Below are positions 16,882-24,932 of a DNA stretch of 64,000 nt, in pieces. How positions within the stretch are numbered: position 1 is the stretch's first letter; the number at the start of each line of letters is the position of its first letter. This DNA comes from Actinobacteria bacterium OV450. Lineage in GTDB: Bacteria > Actinomycetota > Actinomycetes > Streptomycetales > Streptomycetaceae. The stretch spans positions 1 through 64,000 of the forward strand of contig LJCW01000361.1 of the NCBI GenBank assembly GCA_001298555.1. Direction: 5' to 3'. A program made the position numbers and the translations under genes. A model generated the notes under the pieces. It did not search any database, was not told the origin of the DNA, and worked only from the letters and a program-made list of their open reading frames with translations.

Positions 16882-17481
16882 ATGCGCCAGTCCGCTTCCG
16901 TCCTCGCCGCTGCCCTCCTGCCCCTCCTGCTGCTCGGTGCCACGGCCTGCTCCGGCGCCCCCGAGGGGGCCGCGCTCGCCCCCGCCGCGGCGCCGGCCGT
17001 CCCGGTGGACGACGGTGCGCCGGGGGCCGGGGAGGACCCGGCCCCGGGGGCGGCCCAGGCCGCCTCGAAGGATGCCCACGTGGGCGACGCCGTACGGGTG
17101 CGCGGCCGCCAGGTGGGCCGGCACCTCCAGGCCGTGCTCAACGCCTACGTCGACCCCGGGGTCAGCGTCGAGAAGAACTACGCCCCGCCCGCGGGCAAGC
17201 GCTGGGTGGCCGCCTCGATGTCGTTCGTCAACGTCGGCGGGGCCTCGTACGGGGCCCTCGGGCACATGTGGGCGTACGACAGCGCGGGAACTCGTTTCCC
17301 GGTGGTGCCGACCGGTGAACTGACCACCGGCAAACCGCTCGTCTTCGATTCCCTCGAAGTCGGTGAGCGGGCCGAGGGCTGGGTGGTGTTCGAAATCCCC
17401 GAAAAGGCGCGCATCGTGCGCCTCCAGTATCAGGACGCGAACATGCAGGCGAATTCCGGAGAGGGATTCTGGGCGGTCTAG
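16882..17481 (+). CDS. Putative lipoprotein with DUF4352-like domain
   Basis: A 199-residue protein; ATG 16882 is chosen because a signal peptide with lipobox-like LLLGATAC follows directly and GAAGGGAT precedes it. After about 65 Ala/Pro-rich residues comes a beta-sandwich domain (KRWVAASMSFVNVG; PLVFDSLEVGERAEGWVVFE; RIVRLQYQ). This is the pattern of DUF4352/telobox-like extracytoplasmic domains. The role is unknown. The -3 residue of the lipobox is Ala rather than Leu, so lipidation is likely but not certain. Confidence 0.7.
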   Translation: MRQSASVLAAALLPLLLLGATACSGAPEGAALAPAAAPAVPVDDGAPGAGEDPAPGAAQAASKDAHVGDAVRVRGRQVGRHLQAVLNAYVDPGVSVEKNYAPPAGKRWVAASMSFVNVGGASYGALGHMWAYDSAGTRFPVVPTGELTTGKPLVFDSLEVGERAEGWVVFEIPEKARIVRLQYQDANMQANSGEGFWAV

Positions 17482-17525
17482 CCCGCCCGGGTGAAAGCCC
17501 GTGAAACGCTCGGGCGGGAGAGCAC

Positions 17526-17531
17526 TAGGGT
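17526..17531 (+). promoter_or_regulatory. Candidate leaderless -10 element (TAGGGT)
   Basis: TAGGGT ends 7 bases before the ATG at 17539 and there is no Shine-Dalgarno sequence. This geometry fits a transcript that begins at the start codon. Confidence 0.45.
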
Positions 17532-17538
17532 GCGGCGC

Positions 17539-18033
17539 ATGACTTCAACTCAAGCCGAAATCGACCGGTCCCTCCTCGGCACCCTTTCGGTGCTCGCCTG
17601 GATCGGTGACCCCTCCGACGGCCACGACATCCCGTACCTGCTCGCCTACACCCTCGGTGACGGACCGCAAGGGCGGGAGGCGGGCGAGCAGGCCGCCCGC
17701 GGGCTGCTGGAGGAGATCGGCCTGCCCATCGGTGACGTGGTCATGGACGGCACCCGAAACCCGGCTGCCTTCCCGGTGCAGATCGTGCTGGCGGACAACC
17801 AGGTCGGTCTGACCCTGCCGGGGCTGAACGCGACCTGCACCGCCCCCGACGAGTGGGTCGCCGCGGCGAACGAGAGCGGCCAGGCCTATTTCCTGTTCGC
17901 CACGCGCGCCTGGCCCGAGGCCGTCCCGGGCAAGCCGGTCGAGCCGAAGACCCTCCAGGAGTTCGCCGGGGACGAGGCCGTGCTCACGGGCAGCGCGCAC
18001 TGCGTCCTCGCGGTCCGGCGCCTCCAGCAGTAG
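17539..18033 (+). CDS. Unknown protein resembling DUF5949
   Basis: A 164-residue soluble protein starting MTSTQAEIDRSLLGTLSVLA. The pattern WIGDPSDGHDIPYLLAYTLGDG and the length match what I recall of the Streptomyces-specific DUF5949 family. There is no signal peptide or membrane segment. It lies between a lipoprotein gene and a strong hairpin shared with the convergent P450. The function is unknown. Confidence 0.65.
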   Translation: MTSTQAEIDRSLLGTLSVLAWIGDPSDGHDIPYLLAYTLGDGPQGREAGEQAARGLLEEIGLPIGDVVMDGTRNPAAFPVQIVLADNQVGLTLPGLNATCTAPDEWVAAANESGQAYFLFATRAWPEAVPGKPVEPKTLQEFAGDEAVLTGSAHCVLAVRRLQQ

Positions 18034-18061
18034 GGCCGCCCCGCGGGAGCGCGCCCGTGCT

Positions 18062-18096
18062 CCGGCCGCCGGGCTCCCAGCCTGCCCGGCGGCCGG
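18062..18096. terminator. Bidirectional hairpin between convergent genes
   Basis: CCGGCCGCCGGG (18062-18073) and CCCGGCGGCCGG (18085-18096) make a perfect 12-base stem with an 11-base loop. It lies between the stops of the DUF5949-like gene and the convergent P450 gene. Confidence 0.65.
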
Positions 18097-18118
18097 TCCC
18101 CCGGGCCGGCCTCGCGCG

Positions 18119-19387
18119 CTACGGGCGCTCGAAGGCGAAGCGCAGCGAGCGGACCCGGTTGTCGAAGTTCGAACCCGCCAGGTCCGGCAGCCCCACCGCC
18201 CGCAGCCCGACCGGCCGGGTCAGCAGCTCCCGGAACAGGGCCTTCATCTCCACCCGGGCCAGGTGGGCGCCCAGGCAGAAGTGCGGGCCGCCGCCGCCGA
18301 AGCCCAGGTGCGGATTGGGCGAGCGGGTGATGTCGAACGCGTCCGGGTCGGGGAAGACCGCCTCGTCACGGTTGGCGGAGGCGTAGTACAGCACCACCTT
18401 GTCGCCGGGCCGGAACAGGTGCCCGCCCAGGGTGTGTTCGGCGGCCACCGTCCGGCGGAACTGGATGATCGGCGTCGAGTGGCGGATCATCTCGTCGACC
18501 GTGCCGTCCGCGTGGGTCTCGAAGTCGCCGAGCAGCAGGTCCCGTTGTGCGGGGTGGTCGGTCAGCAGGGTCAGCCCGTGGGTGATCGCGTTGCGGGTGG
18601 TCTCCACCCCGGCCACCATCAGCAGCGAGAAGAACGCTCCGAGCTGGCGGGCGTTCAGTGCCTGGCCGTCCACGTCCGCGCAGACCAGGGCCGAGATCAG
18701 GTCGCCGGTCGGGTTCTTGCGCCGTTCCCGCCCGATCCCGGCGACCATCCGCTGCATCCTGGCGAGGGCCCGCAGCCCGCGGCCGGGCACCCGCAGCCGT
18801 GAGGCCAGGCCCCGTTCGACGCCGATGTTCTCCGAAGCGTGGTTGACCCGGTCGGCGATCTCGGCGCGGTGGCGCTCCGGAATGCCCATCATGTTGCAGA
18901 TGACTTCGAGGGGCAGCCGGGAGGCCACGGCCGAGACGAACTCGTCGGGTCCGTCCGCCAGTACGTCGTCCACGATCCGGGCGGCCACCGCGTGGATGTC
19001 CTCCTCGGCCGCCGCCAGCAGCCGCGGCGTGAACGCCCGCTGCACGATCTTGCGCAGCTGTGCGTGGTCCGCGCCGTCCAGGTTCACCATCGAGTCCCCG
19101 AACAGCGCCCGCACCCACCGGGCCGGCTCGGGCGTGGTCACCCCGGGAGCGCTGGCGAACACCTTGGGGAGCCGGCTCGCCTCCTGCACGTCCGCGTGGC
19201 GTACGAGGGCCCAGTGCCCACGGCCCTTCCCCTCGGGCACGTAGACCGGGGAGTCCAGTGCCCGCAGCCGGGCGAATGCCGCCAGCCGCGCGGGCGGGGG
19301 CTGCTGCCAGAACGCCGGGTCGGCGAGCTCCCCGTACTCCGCCACCGCCGAGCCCGTGTCCGCGTACCGCTGTACCGGGACCTTCAT
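18119..19387 (-). CDS. Cytochrome P450
   Basis: A 422-residue soluble bacterial P450 from ATG 19387, with AGGAGAAG upstream. Visible family motifs are the I-helix AGVETTRNAITHG (oxygen-activating Thr), the K-helix E-x-x-R in VDEMIRHS, and the haem-binding loop FGGGGPHFCLGAHLARVE, whose Cys is the axial ligand. Length is normal. It is the only member of its unit; the LtrA gene starts upstream on the same strand with a 63-base gap, so they could share a transcript. No ferredoxin gene is adjacent. The substrate is unknown. Confidence 0.93.
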   Translation of the reverse strand: MKVPVQRYADTGSAVAEYGELADPAFWQQPPPARLAAFARLRALDSPVYVPEGKGRGHWALVRHADVQEASRLPKVFASAPGVTTPEPARWVRALFGDSMVNLDGADHAQLRKIVQRAFTPRLLAAAEEDIHAVAARIVDDVLADGPDEFVSAVASRLPLEVICNMMGIPERHRAEIADRVNHASENIGVERGLASRLRVPGRGLRALARMQRMVAGIGRERRKNPTGDLISALVCADVDGQALNARQLGAFFSLLMVAGVETTRNAITHGLTLLTDHPAQRDLLLGDFETHADGTVDEMIRHSTPIIQFRRTVAAEHTLGGHLFRPGDKVVLYYASANRDEAVFPDPDAFDITRSPNPHLGFGGGGPHFCLGAHLARVEMKALFRELLTRPVGLRAVGLPDLAGSNFDNRVRSLRFAFERP

Positions 19388-19450
19388 CGTCTCTTCTCCT
19401 GTCGCCGGCGCGCTCTCCGTGGCCGCCTCGGCCGTCGCCGCCCGCCGTCC

Positions 19451-20605
19451 TCACGCACCAGAACGCTCCCGGTGCACCAAGGTCACGCCCACCGCGACGC
19501 TGGCCGCGGCGACCAGCCCGGCCCACAGCACCGCATGCGCGCCGGTCCAGGCACAGGCGAGGATCGCCAGCGCGGACAGCGGCAGCACCAGTTGCTGGGC
19601 CGTGCCGTGCTTGAAGTGGCGGGAGTGCAGCAGCCACACGAAGGCCAGGAACAGCGCCGCCGGCACGGTCACCGAGAGGTTGGCGGAGAGCGTCGAGACG
19701 TGGGCCTTGCCGACCGCCTGCTCGATCGCCACCTCGATGCCGGCCCCGATGGCCGCGGCCGACGCGAAGATCACGAAGTGCCCGTACCCCCACGGGATGG
19801 CCTCCCGGTTGCTCTGCAGCCGGTCGTGCGCGGGAACCGCGAAGTAGATCCACCACGCCGCGAAGACCAGCAGCAGGCCGCCCGCGGCGATCGGCAGCAG
19901 CTCGCCCAGCGCCTCGTGCTCGTCGATCGCCGACTGGACCGCGACCGTGCTGGCGGCGATGCTCTCGCCGAGCACGATGATGGTGAACAGCCCGTACCGC
20001 TCGGCGATGTGGTGCGGATGCCACTGCGTCTGGTAGCTGCGCTCGGCGAGTATCGGGACCAGCAGCTCCGCGACGACCAGCGCCAGGAACAGCCATCTGC
20101 GGGCGTGCTCGGGGGCGGCGAGGAGCGCCACCCAGCCGGCCTGGCACACCAGCAGTCCCGCAGCGTACGTGAGCGCACAGCGCCGGGCCGGACCCCGCTC
20201 CCCGGCGGCGGCGCGCAGCCACTGCACCGTGAGCGCGAGCCGCATCACCACGTAGCCGAGGACGGCGATGGTCCAGTCGTTGTCGTTGAAGGCGCGCGGG
20301 ATCCCGGCCGAGTAGATGAGCACACCGGCGATCTGCACCAGGGTCGCGATCCGGTACGGCACGTCGTCGACGTCGTAGGCGGAGGCGAACCAGGTGAAGT
20401 TCATCCACGCCCACCACACGCCGAAGAACACGAACAGGTAGCCGGTGATGCCGGCACCGGCATGGCCCTCGGCGAGCGCGTGGACCAACTGCCGGCCGGC
20501 CTGCGCCACCGCCACGACGAAGCAGAGGTCGAAGAACAGCTCCAGGGGTGTCGAGGTCCGGTGGCCCTCGTCCCGGCTGCGGGAGGTCATCGGTACATAG
20601 GTCAT
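19451..20605 (-). CDS. Low temperature requirement protein A (LtrA) family membrane protein
   Basis: A 384-residue protein with about ten hydrophobic segments. The diagnostic N-terminal block TPLELFFDLCFVVAVAQ is present near residue 20, followed by WWAWMNFTWFASAYD, both conserved in LtrA. The family is named from a Listeria cold-growth locus; its biochemical role is unknown. ATG 20605 is used, with ATG 20590 (MTSRSRDEG) as an alternative. It stands upstream of the P450 gene on the same strand. Confidence 0.9.
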   Translation of the reverse strand: MTYVPMTSRSRDEGHRTSTPLELFFDLCFVVAVAQAGRQLVHALAEGHAGAGITGYLFVFFGVWWAWMNFTWFASAYDVDDVPYRIATLVQIAGVLIYSAGIPRAFNDNDWTIAVLGYVVMRLALTVQWLRAAAGERGPARRCALTYAAGLLVCQAGWVALLAAPEHARRWLFLALVVAELLVPILAERSYQTQWHPHHIAERYGLFTIIVLGESIAASTVAVQSAIDEHEALGELLPIAAGGLLLVFAAWWIYFAVPAHDRLQSNREAIPWGYGHFVIFASAAAIGAGIEVAIEQAVGKAHVSTLSANLSVTVPAALFLAFVWLLHSRHFKHGTAQQLVLPLSALAILACAWTGAHAVLWAGLVAAASVAVGVTLVHRERSGA

Positions 20606-20804
20606 ACCGCCAGCACAGCAGTCGCACGCCGGCCGGCGGGCGAGGCGCGCCGCCGGCGGGGCCGCGGACCTCCCTGACCGGGACCGCGACCCGGGGCGGC
20701 TTCCGGGGATTCCCCTGGCCGTGTGCCGGTGGTTCTACGCCGGCAAGGGCGGCCGAGGCCCCCGGCCGGCCCCGGCCGGCCCCGGGCGGGGCCGGGGGCG
20801 GCCG

Positions 20805-20810
20805 TACCCT
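20805..20810 (+). promoter_or_regulatory. Candidate leaderless -10 element (TACCCT)
   Basis: TACCCT is separated by 6 bases (GGAGGC) from ATG 20817. The GGAGG next to the start is too close (1 base) to serve as a normal ribosome site, so a leaderless start is the better reading. Confidence 0.4.
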
Positions 20811-20816
20811 GGAGGC

Positions 20817-21038
20817 ATGAGCAGCGCCCCCGCCTCCGACCCGCACTCCCCGCAGCCCGGCTCCCGGCCCGAGGCCACGCCTGCGGCGAAGCCCAGGCCC
20901 CGGCTCGTCTTCGACGACCCGCTCGACCAGCAGTCCTCGGACGACACCGACCGCGGGTGGGGCGAGCGGCCGCCCGCCGGCGGAAGCGCCGGCGACCTGG
21001 CCCGCTTCCTCGACGAGAAGCCGCCGCACCACATCTGA
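20817..21038 (+). CDS. Small acidic unknown protein
   Basis: A 73-residue protein, Pro/Ser/Asp-rich, with an ordered-looking middle (PRPRLVFDDPLDQQSSDDTDRG) and the C-terminus GDLARFLDEKPPHHI. No membrane segment or signal. The strongly acidic core and conserved-looking C-terminal helix argue for a real gene. It converges on mscL with 4 bases between the stops. I do not recognise a function. Confidence 0.6.
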   Translation: MSSAPASDPHSPQPGSRPEATPAAKPRPRLVFDDPLDQQSSDDTDRGWGERPPAGGSAGDLARFLDEKPPHHI

Positions 21039-21042
21039 TCTG

Positions 21043-21600
21043 CTAGTACCCCGAACCGGGGTGACCGGAGTAGCCGCCCTGGCCGCCCTGGTTCCCGTAT
21101 CCGGCGTGGCCGGACTGCCCGGGCTGCCCGTACTGACCGTTCTGGTGGGCACGCTGGGCGACCAGCTCGTCCCGGATCTCCTTGAGGACCGCCAGCTCGG
21201 TGATCTCCACCGTCTCCTGGACGCCCTCCCTGGCCCGGCGGCGCTGCTCCAGCCTCGCGAGGTACTTCGCCATCGGCAGCACCATCAGGAAGTAGACGAC
21301 CGCGGCGGTGATCAGGAAGGTCAGTGCCGCGTTCAGCACCGATCCCCAGAGGATGTTCACGCCGATGGCATCCCCCTTCGCGTCGATGCCGCAGGGGCCC
21401 TTCAGGCAGGACGTGTAGCCGTCCAGGCTCTTCGTGCCGACGGCGCCCACCACCGGGCTGATGATCCCCTTCACCACCGAGTTCACGATGTTCGTGAATG
21501 CGGCACCGATGACGACCGCCACCGCCAGGTCGACCACGTTGCCGCGCATCAGGAAGGCCTTGAAGCCCGCCAGGACGCTCTCCTTCTTCTGCTCGCTCAC
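21043..21600 (-). CDS. mscL: Large-conductance mechanosensitive channel MscL
   Basis: A 185-residue protein from GTG 21600 (VSEQKKESVLAGFKAFLMRG), with GAGAGG upstream. The first helix, GNVVDLAVAVVIGAAFTNIVNS, is the strongly conserved pore-lining TM1, and TM2 (ALTFLITAAVVYFLMVLPM) follows after a loop. A cytoplasmic helix is followed by a Gly/Gln/Tyr-rich tail of about 30 residues (GQYGQPGQSGHAGYGNQGG), longer than in E. coli MscL. The channel opens under membrane tension to release solutes after osmotic downshock. The loop between the helices has two Cys (SCLKGPC) that could form a disulphide. Confidence 0.95.
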   Translation of the reverse strand: MSEQKKESVLAGFKAFLMRGNVVDLAVAVVIGAAFTNIVNSVVKGIISPVVGAVGTKSLDGYTSCLKGPCGIDAKGDAIGVNILWGSVLNAALTFLITAAVVYFLMVLPMAKYLARLEQRRRAREGVQETVEITELAVLKEIRDELVAQRAHQNGQYGQPGQSGHAGYGNQGGQGGYSGHPGSGY

Positions 21601-21723
21601 CACTGAGCCTCTCTTCGAATCCGCCGAACTTGGAGCCAACGGTTCCGAAAGCTACGGCAGTCCGGGCCCGGCGTGTCCAATCGGTGCCCGTCTTGTGGTG
21701 GCTTGACTGCACGCCCGTCCGAT

Positions 21724-22278
21724 TCAGCACAACGTCACCGCCAGCCGTGCCACCGCGCCCGCCCCGACGAGGGCCCGCGCGACGTCCCGGGGCACCGACA
21801 GGACCACCAGTGCCCCGCCGTCCCCCGGACCCTTCCCCGGACCGGGCACCTCGACCACCCGTGCCGCCGCGGCCACCACCCGCGGCGGGCCGGTCCGCTC
21901 CGCCGCGACCACGTCCACCCGGTCCCCGGGCCGCAGCAGCCGCACCGTCTCCGCGTCCGCGATCCGCACCGGCGCCGACACCGACCGCACGGCCGCGGGT
22001 GGCGGCTTCACCTCCGGAGGCGGGACACCCCGCGAGGCCTGCGCCTCCGTCCCCCCGACCACCGCCAGTGCGGCCGCCAGGACGGCCAGGCCGGCCGACG
22101 CGGCCCGCCGCCGGCGCCGTACGGCGCGGCGCAGGCGGTCTGCGCCGCGGCCGACGCGCAGCGGGGGAAAGGGCGGCACCCTGCGCGCAGGGGGACACGG
22201 GGAAGGGGAGGAAGCGGAAGGCGAAGGGGAAGCGGAAGAGCAAGGAGAAGGGGAAGGAACGCACACGGTCTTGGACAT
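21724..22278 (-). CDS. SAF-domain protein resembling pilus-assembly CpaB/RcpC
   Basis: A 184-residue protein from ATG 22278. The N-terminus is an odd Ser/Pro/Cys-rich stretch encoded by a purine-rich tract. A basic run (RLRRAVRRRRR) and one membrane helix (AASAGLAVLAAALAVVGG) lead to an extracytoplasmic SAF-like domain (PVRIADAETVRLLRPGDRVDVVAAE) as in CpaB/RcpC. CpaB acts in Flp/tad pilus assembly, but no other tad gene is nearby. The start is uncertain since no good Shine-Dalgarno sequence is seen and the first 35 residues are low complexity. Confidence 0.65.
   Translation of the reverse strand: MSKTVCVPSPSPCSSASPSPSASSPSPCPPARRVPPFPPLRVGRGADRLRRAVRRRRRAASAGLAVLAAALAVVGGTEAQASRGVPPPEVKPPPAAVRSVSAPVRIADAETVRLLRPGDRVDVVAAERTGPPRVVAAAARVVEVPGPGKGPGDGGALVVLSVPRDVARALVGAGAVARLAVTLC
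22199..22258 (+). repeat. Polypurine tract
   Basis: About 60 bases on the plus strand are GGAAG/GGGGAAG-type repeats with only five cytosines. The tract encodes the Ser/Pro/Cys-rich start of the CpaB-like protein on the other strand. Such purine-rich near-mirror sequence can adopt triplex (H-DNA) structure. Confidence 0.6.
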
Positions 22279-22427
22279 GACGGACACCACCAGCCGGTCG
22301 AGTTTCCGGTGCCCGGGGCCAGCGCCCGGACACCACCCACGATCCGCCGCCCCGCGAGATCCCGCTCGCACCTGTGGACGATCCCCAGCCTGTGGACATC
22401 CCCGCCACCCACACGAGTGAGCAGCCG

Positions 22428-22754
22428 TCAGGCCCCGGCGCTCTCCTCGCGCAGGACCAGGTCCAGCAGCCCCGGGAACCGGGCGTCGAACTCCGCGCGC
22501 CGGAGCCGGTTGACCCGCCCCCGCCCCTGGTCGCGCTGCTCCAGCAGCCCGGCCGCGCGCAGTACCGCGAAGTGGTGGCTGAGGGCGGCCTTGCCCACCG
22601 GCACGTCGAAGGTGCCGCAGCTGCGCTCCCAGTCGGCCGAGCCCGCCAGTTCCCGTACGAGCCGCAGCCGCACCGGGTCGGCGAGTGCGGCGAGGGCGGC
22701 CTGGAGGGGCACCTCGTCGGGGTGGGTGTGCTCGGGTTCGGCCCGGTGTCCCAT
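22428..22754 (-). CDS. ArsR-family winged-helix transcriptional regulator
   Basis: A 108-residue regulator from ATG 22754 with GGAGG 7 bases upstream. The winged helix-turn-helix is clear: ALADPVRLRLVRELA is helix 2-3, GKAALSHHFAVLRAAGLLEQRDQG is the recognition helix and wing, and GRVNRLRRAEFDARFPGLL completes the fold. No metal-binding ELCVC-type motif is present, so it probably senses a small molecule or redox state. It is divergent from a quinone oxidoreductase gene across 171 bases containing inverted repeats, a typical regulator-target pair. Confidence 0.9.
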   Translation of the reverse strand: MGHRAEPEHTHPDEVPLQAALAALADPVRLRLVRELAGSADWERSCGTFDVPVGKAALSHHFAVLRAAGLLEQRDQGRGRVNRLRRAEFDARFPGLLDLVLREESAGA

Positions 22755-22847
22755 CGCGGTTCCTCCCTGGATCCCGGCACGGCCCCACGGCGCCGTGCCG
22801 CACGGCCCGACGGCACCGCGGCGCCCCGCCCCGCCACATCCTTGCGC

Positions 22848-22904
22848 AATGTTCGATGAACGTCGTACATTCGGGGTGCCGCAGTGTTCGTATTTGATTG
22901 AACA
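22848..22904. promoter_or_regulatory. Operator candidates between arsR-like and oxidoreductase genes
   Basis: Three inverted repeats lie in the shared promoter region: AATGT-N14-ACATT (22848-22871), which encloses GTTCgatGAAC (22851-22861), and TGTTC-N10-GAACA (22885-22904). The last is 21 bases before the oxidoreductase ATG. The region is AT-richer than its flanks. The repeated GTTC/GAAC half-site suggests binding by the adjacent ArsR protein. Confidence 0.55.
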
Positions 22905-22925
22905 GTCTAGCCGGAGGTACCCGTC

Positions 22926-23906
22926 ATGCGCGCCATCGAGTTCCAGCAGACCGGCGGACCCGAGGTCCTCCACACCGCCGAAGTCCCCGTGCCCGAGCCC
23001 GGCCGCGGCGAGGTGACCGTCGACGTCGCCTACGCCGGAGTCAACTTCGCCGACGTCCTGGCCCGGGCCGACGGCTACCGGGTCCCCGCCCTGCCCTTCC
23101 GGCCCGGCCTGGAGATATCCGGCCGGATCCGGGCCGTCGGCCCCGGGGTCGAGGGACTGCGCGCCGGCCAGGAGGTCGCCGCCCTCACCTCGCACAGCGG
23201 CTACGCCGAAGTCGCCGTCGCCCCCGCCGCCACCGTCTTCGCCCTCCCCGACGGCATCGCCCTGCGCACCGCCGCCACCCTGCCGACCGTCCTGCCCACC
23301 GCCCACGCCCTCGTGCACCGCGTCGGCAGGCTCCGCGCCGGAGAGAGCGTCCTCGTCCAGAGCGCGGCGGGCGGCGTCGGCACCCTCGCCGGCCAGCTCG
23401 CCCGGCTCGCCGGGGCGGGCGCCGTTTACGGAGTCGTCTCCCGTCCCGAGAAGGCCGAGGAAGCCCTCAAGTACGGCTACGACGAGGTGTTCGTCGGCGA
23501 CGGGTTCACCGAGGGCGTGCGCCGCGCCACCGGCGGCCGCGGCGTCGACCTCGCCCTCGACCCCGTCGGCGGCGATACCTTCCGCCGCAGCCTGGACTCC
23601 CTCGCACGCTTCGGCCGCCTCGTCGCATTCGGCAACGCCGGCGGAGCCGCCCCTTGGCGGATCGGACAGCCCGAGCTGAACCCGCGCGGACTCTCCGTCG
23701 GCGGGTTCTCCATCCTCACGCTCGCCCAGGACGACCCCGAGGCGCTGCGCGCACTCGCCGCCGAATCGTTCCGCTTCGCCGTCGACGGCGAGGTCGAGGT
23801 GCCGGTCACCGCCGAGTTCCCCCTCCACCGGGCAGCCGACGCCCACCGGCTGATGGCAGCCCGCGCGACCACCGGCAAGCTGCTGCTGCGGGTCGCGGGC
23901 GAATGA
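22926..23906 (+). CDS. Zinc-free MDR-family quinone/alkenal oxidoreductase
   Basis: A 326-residue medium-chain dehydrogenase/reductase from ATG 22926, GGAGG 8 bases upstream. The N-terminal GroES-like domain reads FQQTGGPEVLHTAEVPVPEPG and YAGVNFADVLARADGY. The NADPH-binding part has VLVQSAAGGVGTLAGQLARL near residue 147. There are no catalytic-zinc Cys/His ligands, as in quinone oxidoreductases (QOR/zeta-crystallin), which reduce quinones or enones with NADPH. The paired ArsR gene probably controls it. Confidence 0.9.
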   Translation: MRAIEFQQTGGPEVLHTAEVPVPEPGRGEVTVDVAYAGVNFADVLARADGYRVPALPFRPGLEISGRIRAVGPGVEGLRAGQEVAALTSHSGYAEVAVAPAATVFALPDGIALRTAATLPTVLPTAHALVHRVGRLRAGESVLVQSAAGGVGTLAGQLARLAGAGAVYGVVSRPEKAEEALKYGYDEVFVGDGFTEGVRRATGGRGVDLALDPVGGDTFRRSLDSLARFGRLVAFGNAGGAAPWRIGQPELNPRGLSVGGFSILTLAQDDPEALRALAAESFRFAVDGEVEVPVTAEFPLHRAADAHRLMAARATTGKLLLRVAGE

Positions 23907-24200
23907 GCCCGCCGGCGCCGCCTACCGCCTGCGCCGGGCTGCTGCCGCCGCCTGCCTCCGCACCGCCTGCCGGCTGCGCCGGGCCGCCGCCTGCCGCCCT
24001 GCGGCTGCTTGCCGCCTGCCGACGGGCCGCCGCCTGCAGCCGGGCCGCCTGCCGCCGCACCGCCTGCGTCTGCTGGCTGCGCCGGGCCGCCGCCTGCCGC
24101 CTGCGCCGCGCTGCTGCCGCCGCCGGTCTGCCTGCCGGTTGCGCCTGGCTGCTGCCGCCGGTCTGCCGCCTGCCGCCGCCTGTCCGGCGGCCGCCGCCCG
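23907..24200. repeat. Low-complexity CTGCCGCC-rich repeat region between convergent genes
   Basis: The 294 bases between the convergent oxidoreductase and pyrF-like stops hold no convincing gene. They are made of imperfect repeats of GCCGCCTGC and CTGCGCCGGG. One 27-base segment recurs exactly at 23972-23998 and 24075-24101. Frames through it encode only Ala/Arg/Gly/Pro-rich sequence. It may form strong structure and act as a terminator for both genes. Confidence 0.7.
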
Positions 24201-24893
24201 CTACCCGCCCGGCCGTACGCGTCGCAGCGCGGCCAGCGGGTCGGCGGCCCGTGTCACCCCACGCCCGACCACCACGTGCGAGGCGCCGGCGGCGAACGCG
24301 GCCTGCAACGTCCCGGACCGGGAGGCGTGCTCGCCCGCGTCCGCGCCCGGCAGGGTCACGCCCGGCGTCACGATGAGCGGTCGCGGCCCCAGTACGCCCC
24401 GCAGCAGGCCCGCCTCGCGCGGCGAGGCGACGACCCCGTCACACCCGGCGCCCGCCGCCAGCCTTGCCAGCCGCAGCACCTGCTCGTCGGGGGTGACGCC
24501 GATGCCGATGTCGGCGAGGTCGCTCCCGGTCATGCTCGTGACCACCGTCAGCGCGAGCACTCGCAGCCCGGGGAACTCCCGGGCCGCGTCCACCGCCGCG
24601 GACATGATCCCCGTACCGCCCATGGCGTGCACGGTCACCATGGACGCACCCAGCGCGCCCGCGGCGCGCACGGCGCCGGCCACGGAATGCGGGATCTCGA
24701 AGAGCTTCAGGTCGAGGAAGACCTCGTGCCCCCGCCCGACGAGCTCCTCGACCAGCCCGGGCCCGGCCGCCGTGAGGAGCTCCAGCCCGATCTTGTAGTG
24801 CCCGCAGGCGTCCCCGAGCCGCGCGACGAGCGCCTCGGCGTCCCCGCGGTCCGCGAAGTCGAGGGCGACGATGGTCCGGTCATCGTTGATCAC
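24201..24893 (-). CDS. Orotidine 5'-phosphate decarboxylase-like protein (PyrF family) with altered catalytic motif
   Basis: A 230-residue TIM-barrel protein of the HUMPS/OMPDC family from GTG 24893. Family landmarks: IVALDFADRGDAEAL (first Asp), CHYKIGLELLTAAG (Lys), FLDLKLFEIPHSV (catalytic loop), VTPGVTLPGADAGEH and HVVVGRGVTRAADPLAALRRV (phosphate-binding Gly/Arg). The usual D-x-K-x-x-D tetrad motif reads D-x-K-x-x-E here, and the following PNT is PHS. OMPDC makes UMP from orotidine monophosphate. The gene is not in a pyr operon and is shorter than the actinobacterial PyrF I know of, so it may be a second copy with changed specificity. Confidence 0.8.
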   Translation of the reverse strand: MINDDRTIVALDFADRGDAEALVARLGDACGHYKIGLELLTAAGPGLVEELVGRGHEVFLDLKLFEIPHSVAGAVRAAGALGASMVTVHAMGGTGIMSAAVDAAREFPGLRVLALTVVTSMTGSDLADIGIGVTPDEQVLRLARLAAGAGCDGVVASPREAGLLRGVLGPRPLIVTPGVTLPGADAGEHASRSGTLQAAFAAGASHVVVGRGVTRAADPLAALRRVRPGG

Positions 24894-24932
24894 CTGGCCA
24901 TTGTGCGGCTCACGGCGGGCTCACGGACGGGC

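Noticed and set aside
23806..24060. Minus-strand frame rich in Ala/Arg/Gln
   Set aside because: It is low complexity across the repeat region and overlaps the end of the oxidoreductase gene antisense.
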